Below, in pieces: positions 24,988 to 39,400 of a stretch of 64,000 bases of DNA. A program made the position numbers and the translations under genes. Below the pieces are notes generated by a model, which was not told where the DNA came from, made no database searches, and saw only the letters and a list, made by a program, of their open reading frames with translations. Every line of letters starts with the position of its first letter. Positions within the stretch are counted from its first letter, which is position 1. The DNA comes from Casuarius casuarius (taxonomy: Eukaryota > Chordata > Aves > Casuariiformes > Casuariidae). Location of the stretch: assembly GCA_003342895.1 (NCBI GenBank), contig PTFA01000050.1:2284560-2348559 (forward strand), written 5' to 3'.

Positions 24988-27900
24988 TTTCCAAGGCTAT
25001 TGCAATGGAGCTCTCTCTAGGGAAAGAAGAGCAGTATTGTTAACAATTTCCATGTGTAAATATGTATTTCTGATGGCTTAACTCACCCTCATTGCCTCAT
25101 AGGAATTGCTAGAATTTCTACCAGAAATGCCTAGTTTCAGTGGCTAAGAACCTTGTGACAACAAGAAAATTTGCCAGTGTGTTTGGTGGGGTTCAAAAGC
25201 CAAAGTATTATGTGATCTGTACAGCTGTGATTAGAGTAGAACAAGTGCTCCTGTGTTCCAGTTCTTGATTTTGCTGCTGCTGGCACAGCAGCAGCTAGGC
25301 TCTGTGCAAGCATCTAGCCTTACATCCTGTCTCCTGCAGATGTTTACAAAAAAGAGCATAAGGCTGGAGCAACCAAAGTGAAGCTTTCCCCATTGTATTC
25401 TCACCGTTTCCAGCAATCTGGAGTTCAGGGACTGCTGTTTCCATTTGCATCTTAGTGTTTAATAGTCCTTGATGGACATTTTTGGCCTGAATTTTCTCCA
25501 GTCACCTTCTGAACCCAGACACAATTTTAACATCCGAATCTGGTATGGAAGTCTGTTTCAATTAAGTAACAACTGGGTAAAGAGAGGATGCTTTTAATTT
25601 CTATAAACCTGTCACCTGATAATTTTACTGGTTGGTCCTTATTTAATGTATTATGAGAAATGTTAACTATTTATTCCCAGTTCACCTTTTCCATGTTAAG
25701 GCATGTTTTTATAGACCCTCTCAAATCCTCCCTCAAACTTTCCTTTGCTAAGCAAAGGAATCCTGTCTATGTAATTTTTCAGAAACCATTCCAAAACTTT
25801 GTGTGTGCTTGTTGCTTTTCTCTATTCTGTGATATCATGTTTGAGATGGAACAACCACAAAGTGTTCAAGAACTGGGGGGTGCTGCGTATTATGTTTCCT
25901 CCATTCCTTGCCTAACATTTCCTAAGCCGTTTTGACAACCTCTAAGCACCTGAGTTAATGTTTACTGACCGTACTGACTCTGTCACTTTGCTAAGTGATA
26001 ATAAATAATTTAGAGCCCCTTACTGTGTTTCTGGTTTGGGGTATTGTTTTCTCCTCCCTTCCCTCCACCTGTGCAATGGTTTCTTTTATCAGCATCTTAT
26101 CTCTCCTTTAGCATCTTTTTCTTTTATCACTTTAGTGACCAACATGCAGGATGGATGAATTTATATGCTGGAAAAGAGCTTTTATTACTTTGCCTTTTTT
26201 CTGATTTCATTTTAATATTTGTGGTGGCCTGGATGCAACATAACTCATTTAATATGGCCATGGAAGTCTACAAGGCATCTCTCTGGCTTATTCTGTAAAC
26301 TGGTTTTGCCAGTTGGCACACAAAGACTGAATTCTTGCAACATTATAAAGCTGCAACAACTGAAGGTCCAATTGCTGTGCAGGTGGAAATTTGTTACTAT
26401 TGTCCTCCAGGTATTTGGCAGCTGATAGGAAGACCTACAGGGAAGTTTTTAGTCAAGTTATAAGGGGAAATCTGGATGGCTTCATAGAAAATAATTAAAA
26501 TTCCAGGTACTGATATTTTAGAGATTTTCATTAATCAAAATGAAAGTTCTTGTTATTCTCATTAGTAATATGTACATTCAATTTCCTTACAGAGTTTCCG
26601 AATGTTCCTCCTCCTTTTCTCAACCTCTCAGGACTTTCCCAGGACTGCACAAAGCAGCCAGGGAGCTGACCTAACTGACCTAGTTGTTGCATAAAGACAA
26701 CATCTGGGCTACAGGAAGTTGGCTTAGTAATGTTACTCTGCTCCCTCTAAGAATATCCTCAGGAGATTGGGAATGTGTCCCAATCCAGGTATTGTCAACT
26801 GTCAGACATCTCTTTTGGATCAGTTATAAATACAAGTAGTACTTAGCTATTTGTAGCTGTTTTATTATTAAAGTAGATGAAAGTTTCAGTTGCTCTCCCG
26901 TTCTACCAGACTGGCCATACACCAAACCTCTTGGACAGATAAAAATGTCTGGGTCAATGCAAGCTCTTAGGTCCATGGAATTTCAAGACCACAGATCAGT
27001 TCAGATTAACTGTCAAAATATGAGATGACATAGAAAAATAGTTTATTATTTTCCTCTAGAGTTATTTTGTTAATAGTAATAAGATAATCTCACTATCCTT
27101 TAATTATTACTTGACTGTATTTGTATGTATAAATAGGAGGAGTTGAAGAGGTTGCATTACAAGCAGTACCTCCAAATTGCCTCTTTCCATAGCCATCAAT
27201 ATTTAGTGACTTAAAGAAAAAAGCACCAGTATTAGAAGAGTCAGTATCCATTGATGTACATTTTCCTGATACGTCTGGTTATAATAAAATACCAATCTGA
27301 AGACCGATGCTTATTTTATGCTCCTGTCCTTAGAGAAGGGATATACTACTAACTTGATTGCTGTTACATTTTAAATCTAAACTGAATAGTATTTACTTGG
27401 GCTGTATCCTCAATGCCTTCTGGGTTCTCTTATCTCCTCCACCAGGTCCTGCACTTTTCCTTTTCCCTTTTTTAAGGAAAAATGCCATTGTTCATTTTGC
27501 ACTTTTAAATAATATCACCTAACCTAGGAAGTGGATGGAGTTTCATTTCTCAACTTCTGTCATTCAGGACAAAATTGTCCATCCTTGAATGAGCCATCAA
27601 AGGCAAGATGTCTGTACAGCACTTTATTTTCAACCCCAATGGCATCTAGCAAGTAGGTATGTAGCCATGGGATTCTCAAGTACTTTAGACCAGGTAACTT
27701 TCATGCTTCTATGGCATATGACATGGAGTGCACGTGCTAGTGGCTGACCCAGTGTTTAACAGTGATTCACCACTGGAAATAGTCTTTGAAATTCATAAAT
27801 TCAAGGCAAGCCTGTTTTACGGGGACTGATAGTGCTGTATTAGTTGCTGGAAGTTAATGAGGTCTTGTGTTTGAGTACAACCAGATTAAAATGAAAAACG

Positions 27901-30240
27901 AACCACATTACATTCTGTTTCGACAATTATTATCAGTTGGTTGTAATATAAATATGCAAATTTTTCAGCTTGAACTTTAACATCCTCTGTAGAGACCATT
28001 CATCTCTTTAAAGTATTAATTTAAGTTGTAAAAGGATCCATACATCACTGCATGTCATTTTGAAAACAAATATTAATCAATTTTACACTCTGAATTGCCA
28101 CTGTGCAAGTGTAATGTCCATTATTTTGGAGCAAGTCAGTGGCAAGAAATTTACATATTCATCCTTGGCTTAAGAAATCATATGATAATACAAGTACAAC
28201 AGAAGAAATTCAAAAGACTTAAGACCTTATCATCGTCTATTCAGTGGCAAAAAGCCTGCCTTTGCATTCTCAATGCATTGGTATGCAGATTAGGAATATA
28301 TGTCTCATTCCTATCAGTATAACCTTGAAAGCTGGTGACAGCTGAAGTGTAGTCATAAGTTTTCTCTCCCACCAAAAAAAATAGAAAGAGAAAAGGTAAC
28401 AAAATGAGTGTAAAGGATATAGTAGTTTCAAGTTTTATGATAAGCTTTTTGATACTGTATCTGATCACTTACTTAGGTAGACTGTACTTTATAAGTACAT
28501 AGCTTGAAAGTTGTTACCTCTAGATTTAACTAGAGTCATAATTGCAATAGCATCTTTGCTACTAAATTTGAGTTTGCATTTTTAATATGACAGAGCTAAA
28601 TCTGTTTTTTATTAGATTGATATTGTAGCAAATACTTGAAGGTGTTTGCTTTATAAATATTTTGAAAGACACCAAATTTTGTATCAACTCCCTCCTACAG
28701 AAGGGAGACATTCTGGCTTCCCACTGAATGCAGGCAGTCCCATCCAAAGACTGTGCTCAAAGCCTTCTGTCTTACTGAAATAAGGAGGCAGTGACTGTGA
28801 TTGACTTGTTCCTCTGTTTCTTATGAGGGAATCAGAGTTAAAATATGAAGACAGAAGACAGGGAAAGTTAAACCTTGCTAATATTTTTCTGCTACAAGTG
28901 TATATCCCCCCTTCAACAGCAACTGCTGTTTCTCTGATTCTTGAGTCTGTCGATGATGAAGATGAATCCCAGCTAACTCCAATCAGATCACTGTTTCCAC
29001 TTGAGAAAAGCAAGTAGCTATTCTGGTTGGAACTGGAGATGCCAAAAATGCCATTACTGAGCTCCAAGAAGACCAACTGAGAAATGAATAGCAGTGCAGG
29101 TATCCCCCCTCATAACCACCTCATTTTTGTTAATTATGCAAAACCAAACTCTCTTTAACATTGTTGGCCTAGCAGAGGTTATACATAAGCTCCCTCTAGT
29201 GGATTATTAAGCAAGAATTTAAAAGAATACATATCTTTTCTCCAAATATTTTCTGTCACTGAATGTGAACATGAGAATAATACAAACACTATCCTGTTCC
29301 CGTGTAGCTATCTGTTGTTATCTGTGTCCTCCTGCTTTCTACCGCAGGAAAGTCTGCGAAGGATTGCTGGCCATAAACCTGCAGTTGTAAAGTGAGATGA
29401 CTGCACCATTTCTTGGCTGGGCTTGGGCTTGTCGTTCTCCATCACTCCTTGGCTGGGTCAGTTTGATTGCTGCTTCAGAATACTGATGTTTCTTAATCAT
29501 CTCCCTTTGTTTTCTGGTTAAGTGACTGAGTGAATAATTTGCCGCACATTCTCTGTCAATCCAATATGCTGTGAAAGGACAGTTGAAACAATACACATGC
29601 TCTTACTTTCATAAATTTGTCATTACAGCATGATTTGATCGTTTGCACTTATCCTGCTTTTGCATAGACCAATTCTGTATTCTTGGGGTGGGGGGAGCGC
29701 TCAGTTATAGTTCTCTGTCTTTCTATTTCCCTGAGTGTTTACTTACGCCAAAACTGCAAGGGAAATGCACAGCACTTGTATTCCTTCTTTGCACAGTTCA
29801 TGCAGGTCTGAGGAAAATCATAAAGAGTGCTCGTGCAATTGCCCAGATAAAAACACAACAGGACATCAGATATGTCAACTGGATTTAGGATTATAACAGA
29901 CATGTAAGCAATTATGGTATTTGCTAGTTCAAAATACTCACATGAATGAACCCACATTATCTTCTGAAAAGCATAATAATATGTAATTGCAGTAACAATT
30001 CCTCTTCCATTATCTCCGAGACATCAACAGTGTGTATGTTCTATAATATCCCACACAATTGATAGCGGGCAGGCTCCTCTGTAAGAGAAATGCTCCCAGA
30101 TGTGATAATGTCCCAGCGCTGTGGCCACTACCTAATATTAAGGAATTACAGTAGAAATGTTTCAATAACAAAGTAGAAGCACTTCAGTTTTTATGTGGCA
30201 TAGATTGCCACAGACACTGCCAAGCAGTTTTATAGAGTTC
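24988..30240. other. Gene-desert segment, no gene seen
   Basis: AT-rich, non-coding on both strands as far as I can see. The 130-codon minus frame at 28,684-29,076 is Ser-rich by composition and has no recognisable domain. Confidence 0.6.
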
Positions 30241-30286
30241 TAAATCTTCATTCAATGCCCCTTTACATCATTTGAATGAAGATTTA
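30241..30286. repeat. Perfect 15-bp inverted repeat with 16-nt spacer
   Basis: The left arm TAAATCTTCATTCAA (30,241-30,255) is the exact reverse complement of the right arm (30,272-30,286), separated by a 16-nt spacer. A transcript from either strand could form a hairpin. An AATAAA follows on the plus strand near 30,293. There is no flanking transposon structure. Confidence 0.88.
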
Positions 30287-33200
30287 AACCTCAATAAAAC
30301 TTTCTGAGTGCTTGTGGCCATCTTTGCTGTATACTAATCAAAGTGGGGTACAAGCAGATGAATGCACTGTAGTACACCTAATGATGAACACTATATCTAG
30401 TGACATTTTCCTTTGTAAGATGAGTTGTCTTAAAGGCTCTTTTCATGGATGGTGCTGCAGTGCACTTAGAAACAGGCATTTATATCCAGCTTTTATACAA
30501 CCTTTTAAAAGATTGCTTGGTTGTTTTTTTTTTTTTCCTCTCATGTTTATTTGTCCCATAACTGTTTTGAATTAATTTCTTATAAGGAAGATACTTGGAA
30601 GAGAATAATAAGAAAGGAATGAAAGCTAATATTTACAGGGAAAGATCTTCCAGAGCATTCTAGATCCATTTCCTTGTTTGCTTATCAACCTACAACAGTT
30701 AAGATACTACAGTGCAGTGAGTTTTGGCATTGAATTAGAAGTGTAAATGAAATTCAAACTCTAGTTAAGATATTGGCTGGGAAATTCAACACATGCCAGT
30801 GCACAAATGCTCACACAAGATATGACTGAGTGGAATCTGAAAGAAACTGTACTGTGAAAATATGCTCTTGATTGATAGAGTGTATGTATTCTTTCAGAAA
30901 TACAATCACTTGTTCCATAAACAATCTTAAAAAAAAAAAAAAAAAAAAAGAGAGAGAGCTAGTAAGTGAATTCTGAAGTGGATTTGCTGTTTGGATCCTC
31001 TTGTGTCTGAAGAGGAAGGTTTGGGGCCAGTGTGCAGCTCTGGGACCATACAAACTTCCACAAACGCAAAGGAAAGCAGAACTTCCCAAAGCAATTTCCC
31101 TCTTTGAAGATTAGGCTCCCATCACATATTATTTCTTTACTTTTCTTTTGGGGTTTACTGTACAGCAAGATCTTCTTTTAATGATGGATTTTGCAATGCC
31201 TCATCTGTCTGTGAAATGACTTCCTTTAAACAATTATCTGAAAAGAGGTTTCTGTCTGGACGCAAATAATTTTTTATTAAGGCTTTTCATTCAGAGCTGT
31301 CTCTGTCATGTACATTTCTGTGGTATCTTAAAAACATCATTCTTCCTATTGAAAACAAACAGTGAAAAGCAAAGCTTCTTTGGTAGGGCTGCTAACAATG
31401 TAGTGAGGGGACTACCTTCAATGAAGCATACAGATGTTTCTGTCTAGTCCTTAAAAGATAGAAAATAAAGACTATAAGAAGTGTGAGCATCTTATTTATA
31501 GTAATTGATGCTGCCAGTAGATTTTAGAAAAAATCAAACTCTGATTTTTCTTTTCCTTGCTCTTTAATGAGAATTTGACAGAAGACCAAATGTTGAAACT
31601 GCTTAGCTCCTCGCCCCTTCAAAGTCAAGCTGGTTCTGCAAAAGCCGACTTCTAAGCTGCAGGGTGAATATGTTAGCCACCAGGGTACTCTAAGATGGGT
31701 TCTCTCAATACCCTGTTCGAGCTGTTCCACTTCTTATAAAACATCTCAGGATGTTTTAAACCAAATAGAGACCAAGGTTGGTTCTATGGCCTCGTGTTGA
31801 GGGAAGTCATCCCATTTCCAGTTCCTGTGTCAACATGTGCAAAACTGGATTAGCTGCATAGAAGAGGGACCACCTCAGAGTGGGAGATGTCCATCCAAAT
31901 TCCCTTGCCAGAAACACCCTGGGCGCTCACTTTCTGGGTGCATGCCCGCATTGTGGAAGAAAGGCCAGCAGTAGCACATCCTTCTTCTGACTGATTTCCA
32001 GCTCAAAACGTTAGTGTGTGACCTTAGGTCAAATTTATGGTTTCAGATTGACTGAAACTATATTGTTCAGCAGATAGATAAACTGTTTGCCCACAAGGTT
32101 TGCCTCACTGGCCTACTAATGTTCCTGAATGCCACAGGAGGAACTGCTTTTCTAACCATGCTCTCATCCAAGGAGCCTGAATATTGCCCACTTCCCAGTC
32201 CCAGCTGTCTGTCAGTCCTGCCTCTCCTGCCAACAGAGCACTCTCACCTAAAAGAACCGTTAAGGGAATCTCAAAGAGATATTGGAACAATGTCTCAGAT
32301 TTGCCGCAGTGATGAGCCAGAAGCCTAGGGGCTGAAAGTGGTTCAAATTGTGTTCTCCGTGTGGTATTAGGGAGAAATTACAGTATTTCATCGCTTGTGT
32401 TGGTTCCCATTAAAACCTGGCAAGAGAATGTCCAGCATTGCCCACTGAGGTGAGAAGTTTTGGAGGAAAATCCCATTATGTAATGAAAAGGTTGGTGGCA
32501 GCAGCTGCACACAGCTGAAGAAAAGAGAACCAAAAAAATATAAAATACGCGGTTTGTGATGAAAGATCTTGGTTGCAGACTTTTAGAGCGTGTTGCAAAA
32601 AATCCAAAATCAAAACAATCCCCCAGAATAAATCAAGACAAGCCCAGACTCCCACAGACTTCTTCTAGAGGCAAGAGCTTGGATGAACAAGTGAAGGTCT
32701 TGATTGACAAAGCACCACAGCCTCATTGAAATCTATGGCATTATCTCAACCTTCACCAGTGGAAATTCAGGCCTGAGGATTCTGTGTAAATATTTTCAGC
32801 GAAAAGATTAGAAAGTAGAACTCAGATCTCATTCTAAACCCAAAAGGGAAGTGTACTTTTCTGCTGAGTTTAACATCATTTCCAGATGATTGATACCAAG
32901 CAGTAGGTTAGGAGGATGATGTTTTAAGCAATATTGTCCTTTCTTTTCCCTTGTATTTCTTGATAAGTAACATATTACCTATATTAAGGTAAACTGAATC
33001 TATTAGACAATTACCTAAGGGAATTGTGAAACTGGGGTCTGCATTATAAAGCAAGTGAAGTTATGACAGCTGTGACCCCAGAGGAATCAAGGCTGAATAA
33101 AGACTGTCTCCATAGCAGACAAATGATGATAAAGTGATCCTTTTAGCCAACAGTCAATGGAACCTGACAAGGCCAAACCTCCAACTAATGAACAGCCCAA

Positions 33201-36200
33201 CCTTTGCTACCAGGGAGATGTACTGAAAGTTTAATCTCAATAAGGATCAAAATACATTTGCCCAAACATTTTTAAAAAAAGAGTGGCATGTACCATTAAA
33301 TGGTCACAAAGTTAGATGAGTGAGAAGGAAAACAGGAGAGGGTGGGAGGGTTTATATTCCTACTGTATCACAGGTGCACAATATTGTCTTGATAGAACAA
33401 TATCTTATTTTTCTTCTAAAATTGAATTTCAGATGGTACCTACGTCACACAGACCTAATAATACAGAAAGCAATTGTCTCAATGATTCCTATTAAATCTG
33501 TGCATTTCCAGATCCTTATAGAGTAATGTCAGTAACAGAACAATGTCAGGCTGACGGACGCAGCACAGCGTTAAAGAAAAAAATCATGCACACAATAGGC
33601 CAGCTGCACATTAATAAATATGTAATGTTTGATTAAAAATATGGATCGTATTTTTCCCCCCAATTGCTGACTACCCCTAAGGCAGAAGATGTGATCTGGC
33701 TCCCACTGATGGGTTTATTTCTTGCTTGCTTTGAAAATACAAACTAAAATGTTTTCCTGTCCCAGCTGTTTCCCATTGTTCATGTTTATCAGCTCAAAGG
33801 GTGAACGGAGGAATAAAAAATACGCTCGCATTTCAAATGTGCCAGTCAGTCAATCTATTGTTAAAAGAAGAAAGCCTAATTGTCTGTGCTGGCAAACTTC
33901 TTTTTGGTGAATGTCCAGTTTTTAAGAAAAGCTATTCAGCTGTGCCATTTGTTTAATACATGCATAAAAAAGCACATAAAATCACAAGTTTTCTGTGGGA
34001 TGAGATGGGATAGGGGGGTGGGGGAAATCACATCTATAAGTTATAGCCTTGAAACACTCAAGGGATGGCTTAAATAATAGTCCATGTACTGCTTTTTTGA
34101 TTCTTTATTGGACTGAATAAGTGGCTAAAAGGAAATTTCATAGAATAAGACCTAACGATGTCCTAAAACTGATATTGGCCCACTTTCCTAAGCCTTATAC
34201 TTAACTTTGCACCTCTGAGAGGCAGCACTCAGTTCAAATAACTTCATCAATGCAGTGGTTAAAGTCTTCCCTGGTTATATTAACAGGAATTTTGTCTTTT
34301 CTACTACTGTTCTTCATTTCTTCCCAAAATCTAGTCCTTCAGAGCCTCATCCTAACAAATAGTGGGAAGCAGATGAGGCAGAGAGCAGGGGCAACACACA
34401 CACTTTTCTTTGTAGGAGAATCTTCTATTTATTTCCTACCTTTGTAATAAGTAAACAGCTATGTCCTGTCTTTGACTTCAGCTCCAACTCACATTGGCAG
34501 TGGTACTCTTCCAGGTTTCGAAACAAGCTCAGCTAACTGGAACTGACACTCATTTTATGCTATGAAAATGAGCAAAACATTAAGTCATGGGCTACCGTAT
34601 TGCCCAGTATTGCTTTACCCCATCTTCTTATTGATAGCGCTGTTTGTCTTTGGAAAGCTTTCCGAAAAAGAGATCATCTTTAGCTGCTCAGTTGTACAGA
34701 AGTGAGTGCAATAGACTCCTAATGTCTGAGAAATACTAAATAATCATCAACATAATAAATGACAGTGCTGCTTTACTGGGAGCTTTCCTGTGTCTCTATG
34801 CTTTGCTTCTTTTTGATGGGGGAATAAGAAAGTAAGTGGCATTATCAGCCACCTATCACCCACTTGTGACACTAAGATGAGATGTCACTCACACCAAAAT
34901 GTACAGATCTTTCTTACCTGAGGTGTTCAATAATTCCTCAAGACGTCTAAATTACCATCCCTGGGTGTCTGGTTTAAGACCTCTCAGAAATTAATAAGGC
35001 CGTAAGGTAATTGTCCCAGTGCTCTGCAGATCAAAGTAGCTGCCTTGGTCACCCTGAGCTCACACTTCCTTGGAAGTTTAAGAGCTAGATGCTGCCTAAA
35101 ATTGGAAACTGGTAGCCTGAGGGATGAGTTAACTGCTACCACTCTATATATGCTGAGGGCTTGGGTTCTTTTTAAGTCTACCCTCGGTAAGAGTTACTGA
35201 CATAAATGAAGACATTTCATACTGGAAAGCAGCATGAACCTGCTTCAGAACAAGTCGGCCCAAAGGTGGTACGGGCTGAACAGTATTTGCAACACATTAT
35301 TAAGCAGGTCTTTACTTTTTTACAGGCTTTGACTTGGTCCTGAAATTGGCTGTTCGTAGGTCTATCTAAGAACAACCATGAATCTATCCATACTCTAAAG
35401 CTGCACCTCACTATTTGGCTTTCAGTGTCTTGCAGAGCTCTGTGCATATGCATCAGCAGACTTCTAACTAACTGACATATTCTTTAGTATCCCTTGCAAG
35501 TAAATTAACAAAATTTCATGGACCACCAGTGGTCTGTGGATCACACTTTGAGAATCACATTGTTGAAATACTGCTTGTATAACTGCTAAACCTACATGTC
35601 ATGCTAAAAATCTATTGATGTGGATTTCTGTGCCCAACAGATGATGTTTCTTGCCTTTTTTTTGTCTTCTATTTGCTGAGCTATAGATTATGTATGCCAA
35701 ATATATAATAGTCAAGCCAGTATAAAAACCAAGCCATCATTTCCAGATGAGCCACATTAAGCTAAGGAACATGAATGGTTATGGGGAAAATATATATATG
35801 TAAAAAAAGACTTTTTAACAGTAGTAGATAGATTTTAGGTTACTTTTTCCCTTCTCCATTTCTACTTTTACAGTCTGATCAGTAAATGGAGTTGTCTTCT
35901 TTCTAGAAAGTGTCTTTCTGGTCTCTACAGGGACGCTTAGTGCATATGATAATTCTGCCCCCTTTCAACAAGTCGTGTCAGGCAGTTTTGGCTGCGTACT
36001 GGAGAGATCCAGCTCCCCTCATGGCTAGCCATTTCAGGAACTACACTGACCAGTAATTTACTGACTTTGGAGAGTATAAATGATATGGATGTGTTTCAAA
36101 GAAGCTAAAACCAAAAAGAAGAATTACCAAAATATTCTAAGATCTTGCAGGCGGAAGGGAGGCAATCAGGAAGCAAGGACCGTGTGTCTGAATTTTAGTT

Positions 36201-36239
36201 ATTTATTTGGACAATTTTTGCCACTTCCTTAGAGCCATC
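30287..36239. other. Gene-desert segment, no gene seen
   Basis: Non-coding. It includes an A-tract of 21 at 30,929-30,949 followed by (GA)n. No exon, RNA gene or transposon that I can recognise. Confidence 0.6.
30929..30957. repeat. A21 tract followed by GA repeats
   Basis: Twenty-one consecutive A then gagagagag. It could be the worn tail of a retroposed sequence or a simple repeat; no body of an element is recognisable upstream. Confidence 0.7.
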
Positions 36240-36475
36240 TTAGGCAAAGTACCAGTTACACAGCTCCAGATGAAGGGTGCACACTGTGCAAGGTGCAGGT
36301 GAGGGTTTCGCCGGGGGCTTGCTGGAGGCCAGAGAAGAGAACAGCCACCATGGGGCAAGCTGGGTGGCCCCGAGCTGTGCTGGAGAGGGGTGTGAGAGCA
36401 GCCTGCAGCCCTCTCGGGTGACGCAAGCTTGCCTTAGTGTCAGGAGCCCAAGGGCTGGAGCTGCTGTGAAGTGAT
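36240..36475. other. Local GC-rich patch in AT-rich desert
   Basis: About 235 bp clearly richer in G+C than its flanks, with ggtgcaggtgagggtttcgc near 36,290 and gccaccatggggc near 36,345. Open frames of 79 (minus) and 65 (plus) codons overlap on opposite strands, neither recognisable. It may be an unannotated non-coding exon or merely compositional variation. Confidence 0.3.
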
Positions 36476-39400
36476 TCAGTTGTTGTTATTATCATTATTT
36501 ATCGACAAGGAAAGGCATTCTTAGAGGAAATATGAAACACAATGCCTTCCTCCCTCCCTCACTCTCTCTCTTTAATCTATTTTTAAAAATGATGAAGAAC
36601 TGTGTTCCCTTCTATAAAGCGTTCAAATTGCCACAGCTGGACAACATGGAACAGTGAATTCTGTAGCTGTTCAGAGCAATTTCTAAAAACCCACTATTAA
36701 TATTCTGCAGCATCCTTATTAAATTGTATCAGACTTCTCCATTAAGGATGAAGAAAAATTTTGGCTTAAATTCAGTAATTGATGAATTGCTTAGAAGGCT
36801 TCAGTTAGTAGTTTATGAGTTGTTCTACAGCCACATCACATCAGATCTAGCAGATATGGGCAGATTTTGAAAATTCAGCTTTCATTTTTTTGCAGGAAAG
36901 CAAATGGAGTTAAAAAGAAAAAAAAAAAAAAAAAAAAAAAAAACAACTCCAGTGCCATGGTACTGAATTGACATTTAGGGCCTAATCCAGTATTCATTCT
37001 TAGGATTTCTCTGTGCTGATACAGTGATGTAACATAAGTAGTATTTCTTGAGATCTGATACAGCCCCAAACAATTGTTCTCCTGAAAACTCATAATGCCA
37101 TAATTATACTAATTTACAGTAGCTAAAAGTCTAAGTAGTGCTAACTGGTGGTGGTCACAAGTCTCCACTGCCCTGCGATTTGTGTAGCCATTTATCCCAA
37201 TCACTAGAGACATAAAATAAGAACAGATCAAAATGGAGCACAGCTCTCTATGTATGCTCAGCCCAAGTTCAAAGCAGTAGCAAATTGAGTCCCATGTAAG
37301 TGTCAGTCAATAACATATGTATGAACATGAATTCACAAAACCAATACACAGCAACCTTTCAACGATCTGAAAGAGCAGTTCAACAAGCATAGCAAGTGTT
37401 GGAAATTGCTGCTTCCCAAGAGCCATTCTGACATATTCCAGGTACAAATAGGAAATGGTATGCGTAAGTCATCAGTGGCCTTCCAGAACAGAGAGAATTT
37501 TGCAAAAGGATTGAACAGTAATTGTTAGTGAGAAGCTATTGTTAAGACTTGGCTTTTCCAAAAATAATCCATGGCTTAAAGTCCTACTCCTACTGTAAGC
37601 ATGGTAAGGGTAAATCCCCATCTGAATAACCTCTAACTTATTTCAGCCAGACACCAAATTTTTCTAGCAGAGGAAAAAATTCCCTTCCCTAGTTTAAAAG
37701 AATATTCCTTCATGCTAGTTTTTCCTTTAATTTTTTGTAAAAAGATGATTTTCTCGGTATGAAGCTGTTCTGTATTCTTTGCCGTTTGGGAGACAGAATA
37801 ATTGGCAAGACTTAGCAGAATTAGTGATATTATTGAACTTGTAATTGTCTAACATCTTAGCTTCCTACATGGAAAGTCAATACAATATGATGTCCCCCAA
37901 GCCAAATTAATATAATGTTTAATGTGGTGATTTGAAACTGTCTGAACTGCTTGAAACTGTTTGAAATCCTGCATATCCTACATCTAGTGATTCAGATGCC
38001 AGTAGCTGAGGGTGTTTAGGTGCTTTACCTCTTAAGATAAATCTGTCTCTTCCTGTCTGTTTTCTGTCTTTACTCTGTCAGACCTAATGGCAAGAATTTC
38101 TGCTGTGACGAGTTTTCCCTCAGTGCCTTAGAGCCTTTCCAAGAACTCTGAAGGAGACATAGAACCCTAATGTGCTGGTGCACAGACTACATTTTGTATG
38201 ACATTTTTTGATTATTTTTAACATTTTCTTTTGTAACCTAAACGTCTTTTAAAGGTAGCTCTCAGTACCGAACAGTGTATTGGGCTGGATTAGTAATGCA
38301 TTATTTTATGCCCTCTGTTTAATATACTCTCCATTACAGTGTGCATGTCATCCACTGTGGAAATTATGCTCTGGAGCAAAAGTTTGGCCTGAACTATAAT
38401 TTACTATAAATAAAACACTGTCACATACGGTTTTTAAATTTAAACTATAGGGTGCAGCATAGCATGAGATTTTCAAAAGTAATTAGCACTAACTCTGCTC
38501 TCTTTGAAGTCAAGAAAGTCTGTTTTCCCATGGATCTGTGTGACTTCTGCTTTGAAAGACAAATTCGTAGACTTTTTATAAAATGCAGTGAATGAAACCC
38601 AAGTTTTGTTTGACATAATTTACCATCAGAAAGGACAGATTTCCTATAGGCAACCCGGACCATCCATTACATGCAAAATGCACTTAGGTAGGGCTAAAGA
38701 TCGCTATCTTTTCTTTGCCTATATAGTATTTTCCTTGCAACCATCATGTACTATTTTGGTTTGTGCAATATGCTATAACATCTTGCAATTAATGTTCTCA
38801 GAAGTCATGGCCACCCAGAGCAATAACTTTTGACACAACATAATGGGTGTTATGTATGGTTGGTGTCAACAGTTGCCTGGATAAGCTGATAATGAGCCAT
38901 ACTTTTTAAAAGTCATAATCAATCGTTCTGAATTTAGAAAGTCAGATCCATCAGCCTGACATCAAAATGTCATAACCCATTGATCTCACATCGCAATCAT
39001 GGATTCTTGACTCTTTTATTAATGGCATTCAGCTGTGTCAGTTACATGAGCAATCCTAAAGTTATCATTTCAGTGGTATCATTTAAAGCACTGAGTTAGT
39101 GGCTAAATCCCTTCATTCTTTTCTTAATCCTTATTAATAGTTTCCATTAATTCTAACATAGTTGTTTTAAACTTCGAACAACCTTAAATCCAATATTATC
39201 TATGTAAAGAAATAAATAAGGAAAAACACCTGTGTGTTAGAAAGAGCTGAGCGGATTGGGTTCCCTTCTGGGGGTCATTCTCCCTCTGCTCTCATAGTTT
39301 GTGATGTCAACACAGTCTGTTAAAGAAGTTACTTCCTGATATCTCACTGCTGCCCATCTGTTATTTTCTGTATCTCCTGATGACATGTCACCGGCAGTAG

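Noticed and set aside
24696..25081. Open frames rich in Thr-His, Cys-Val and Ala-Arg repeats
   Set aside because: They are readings of the alternating TG/CG tract.
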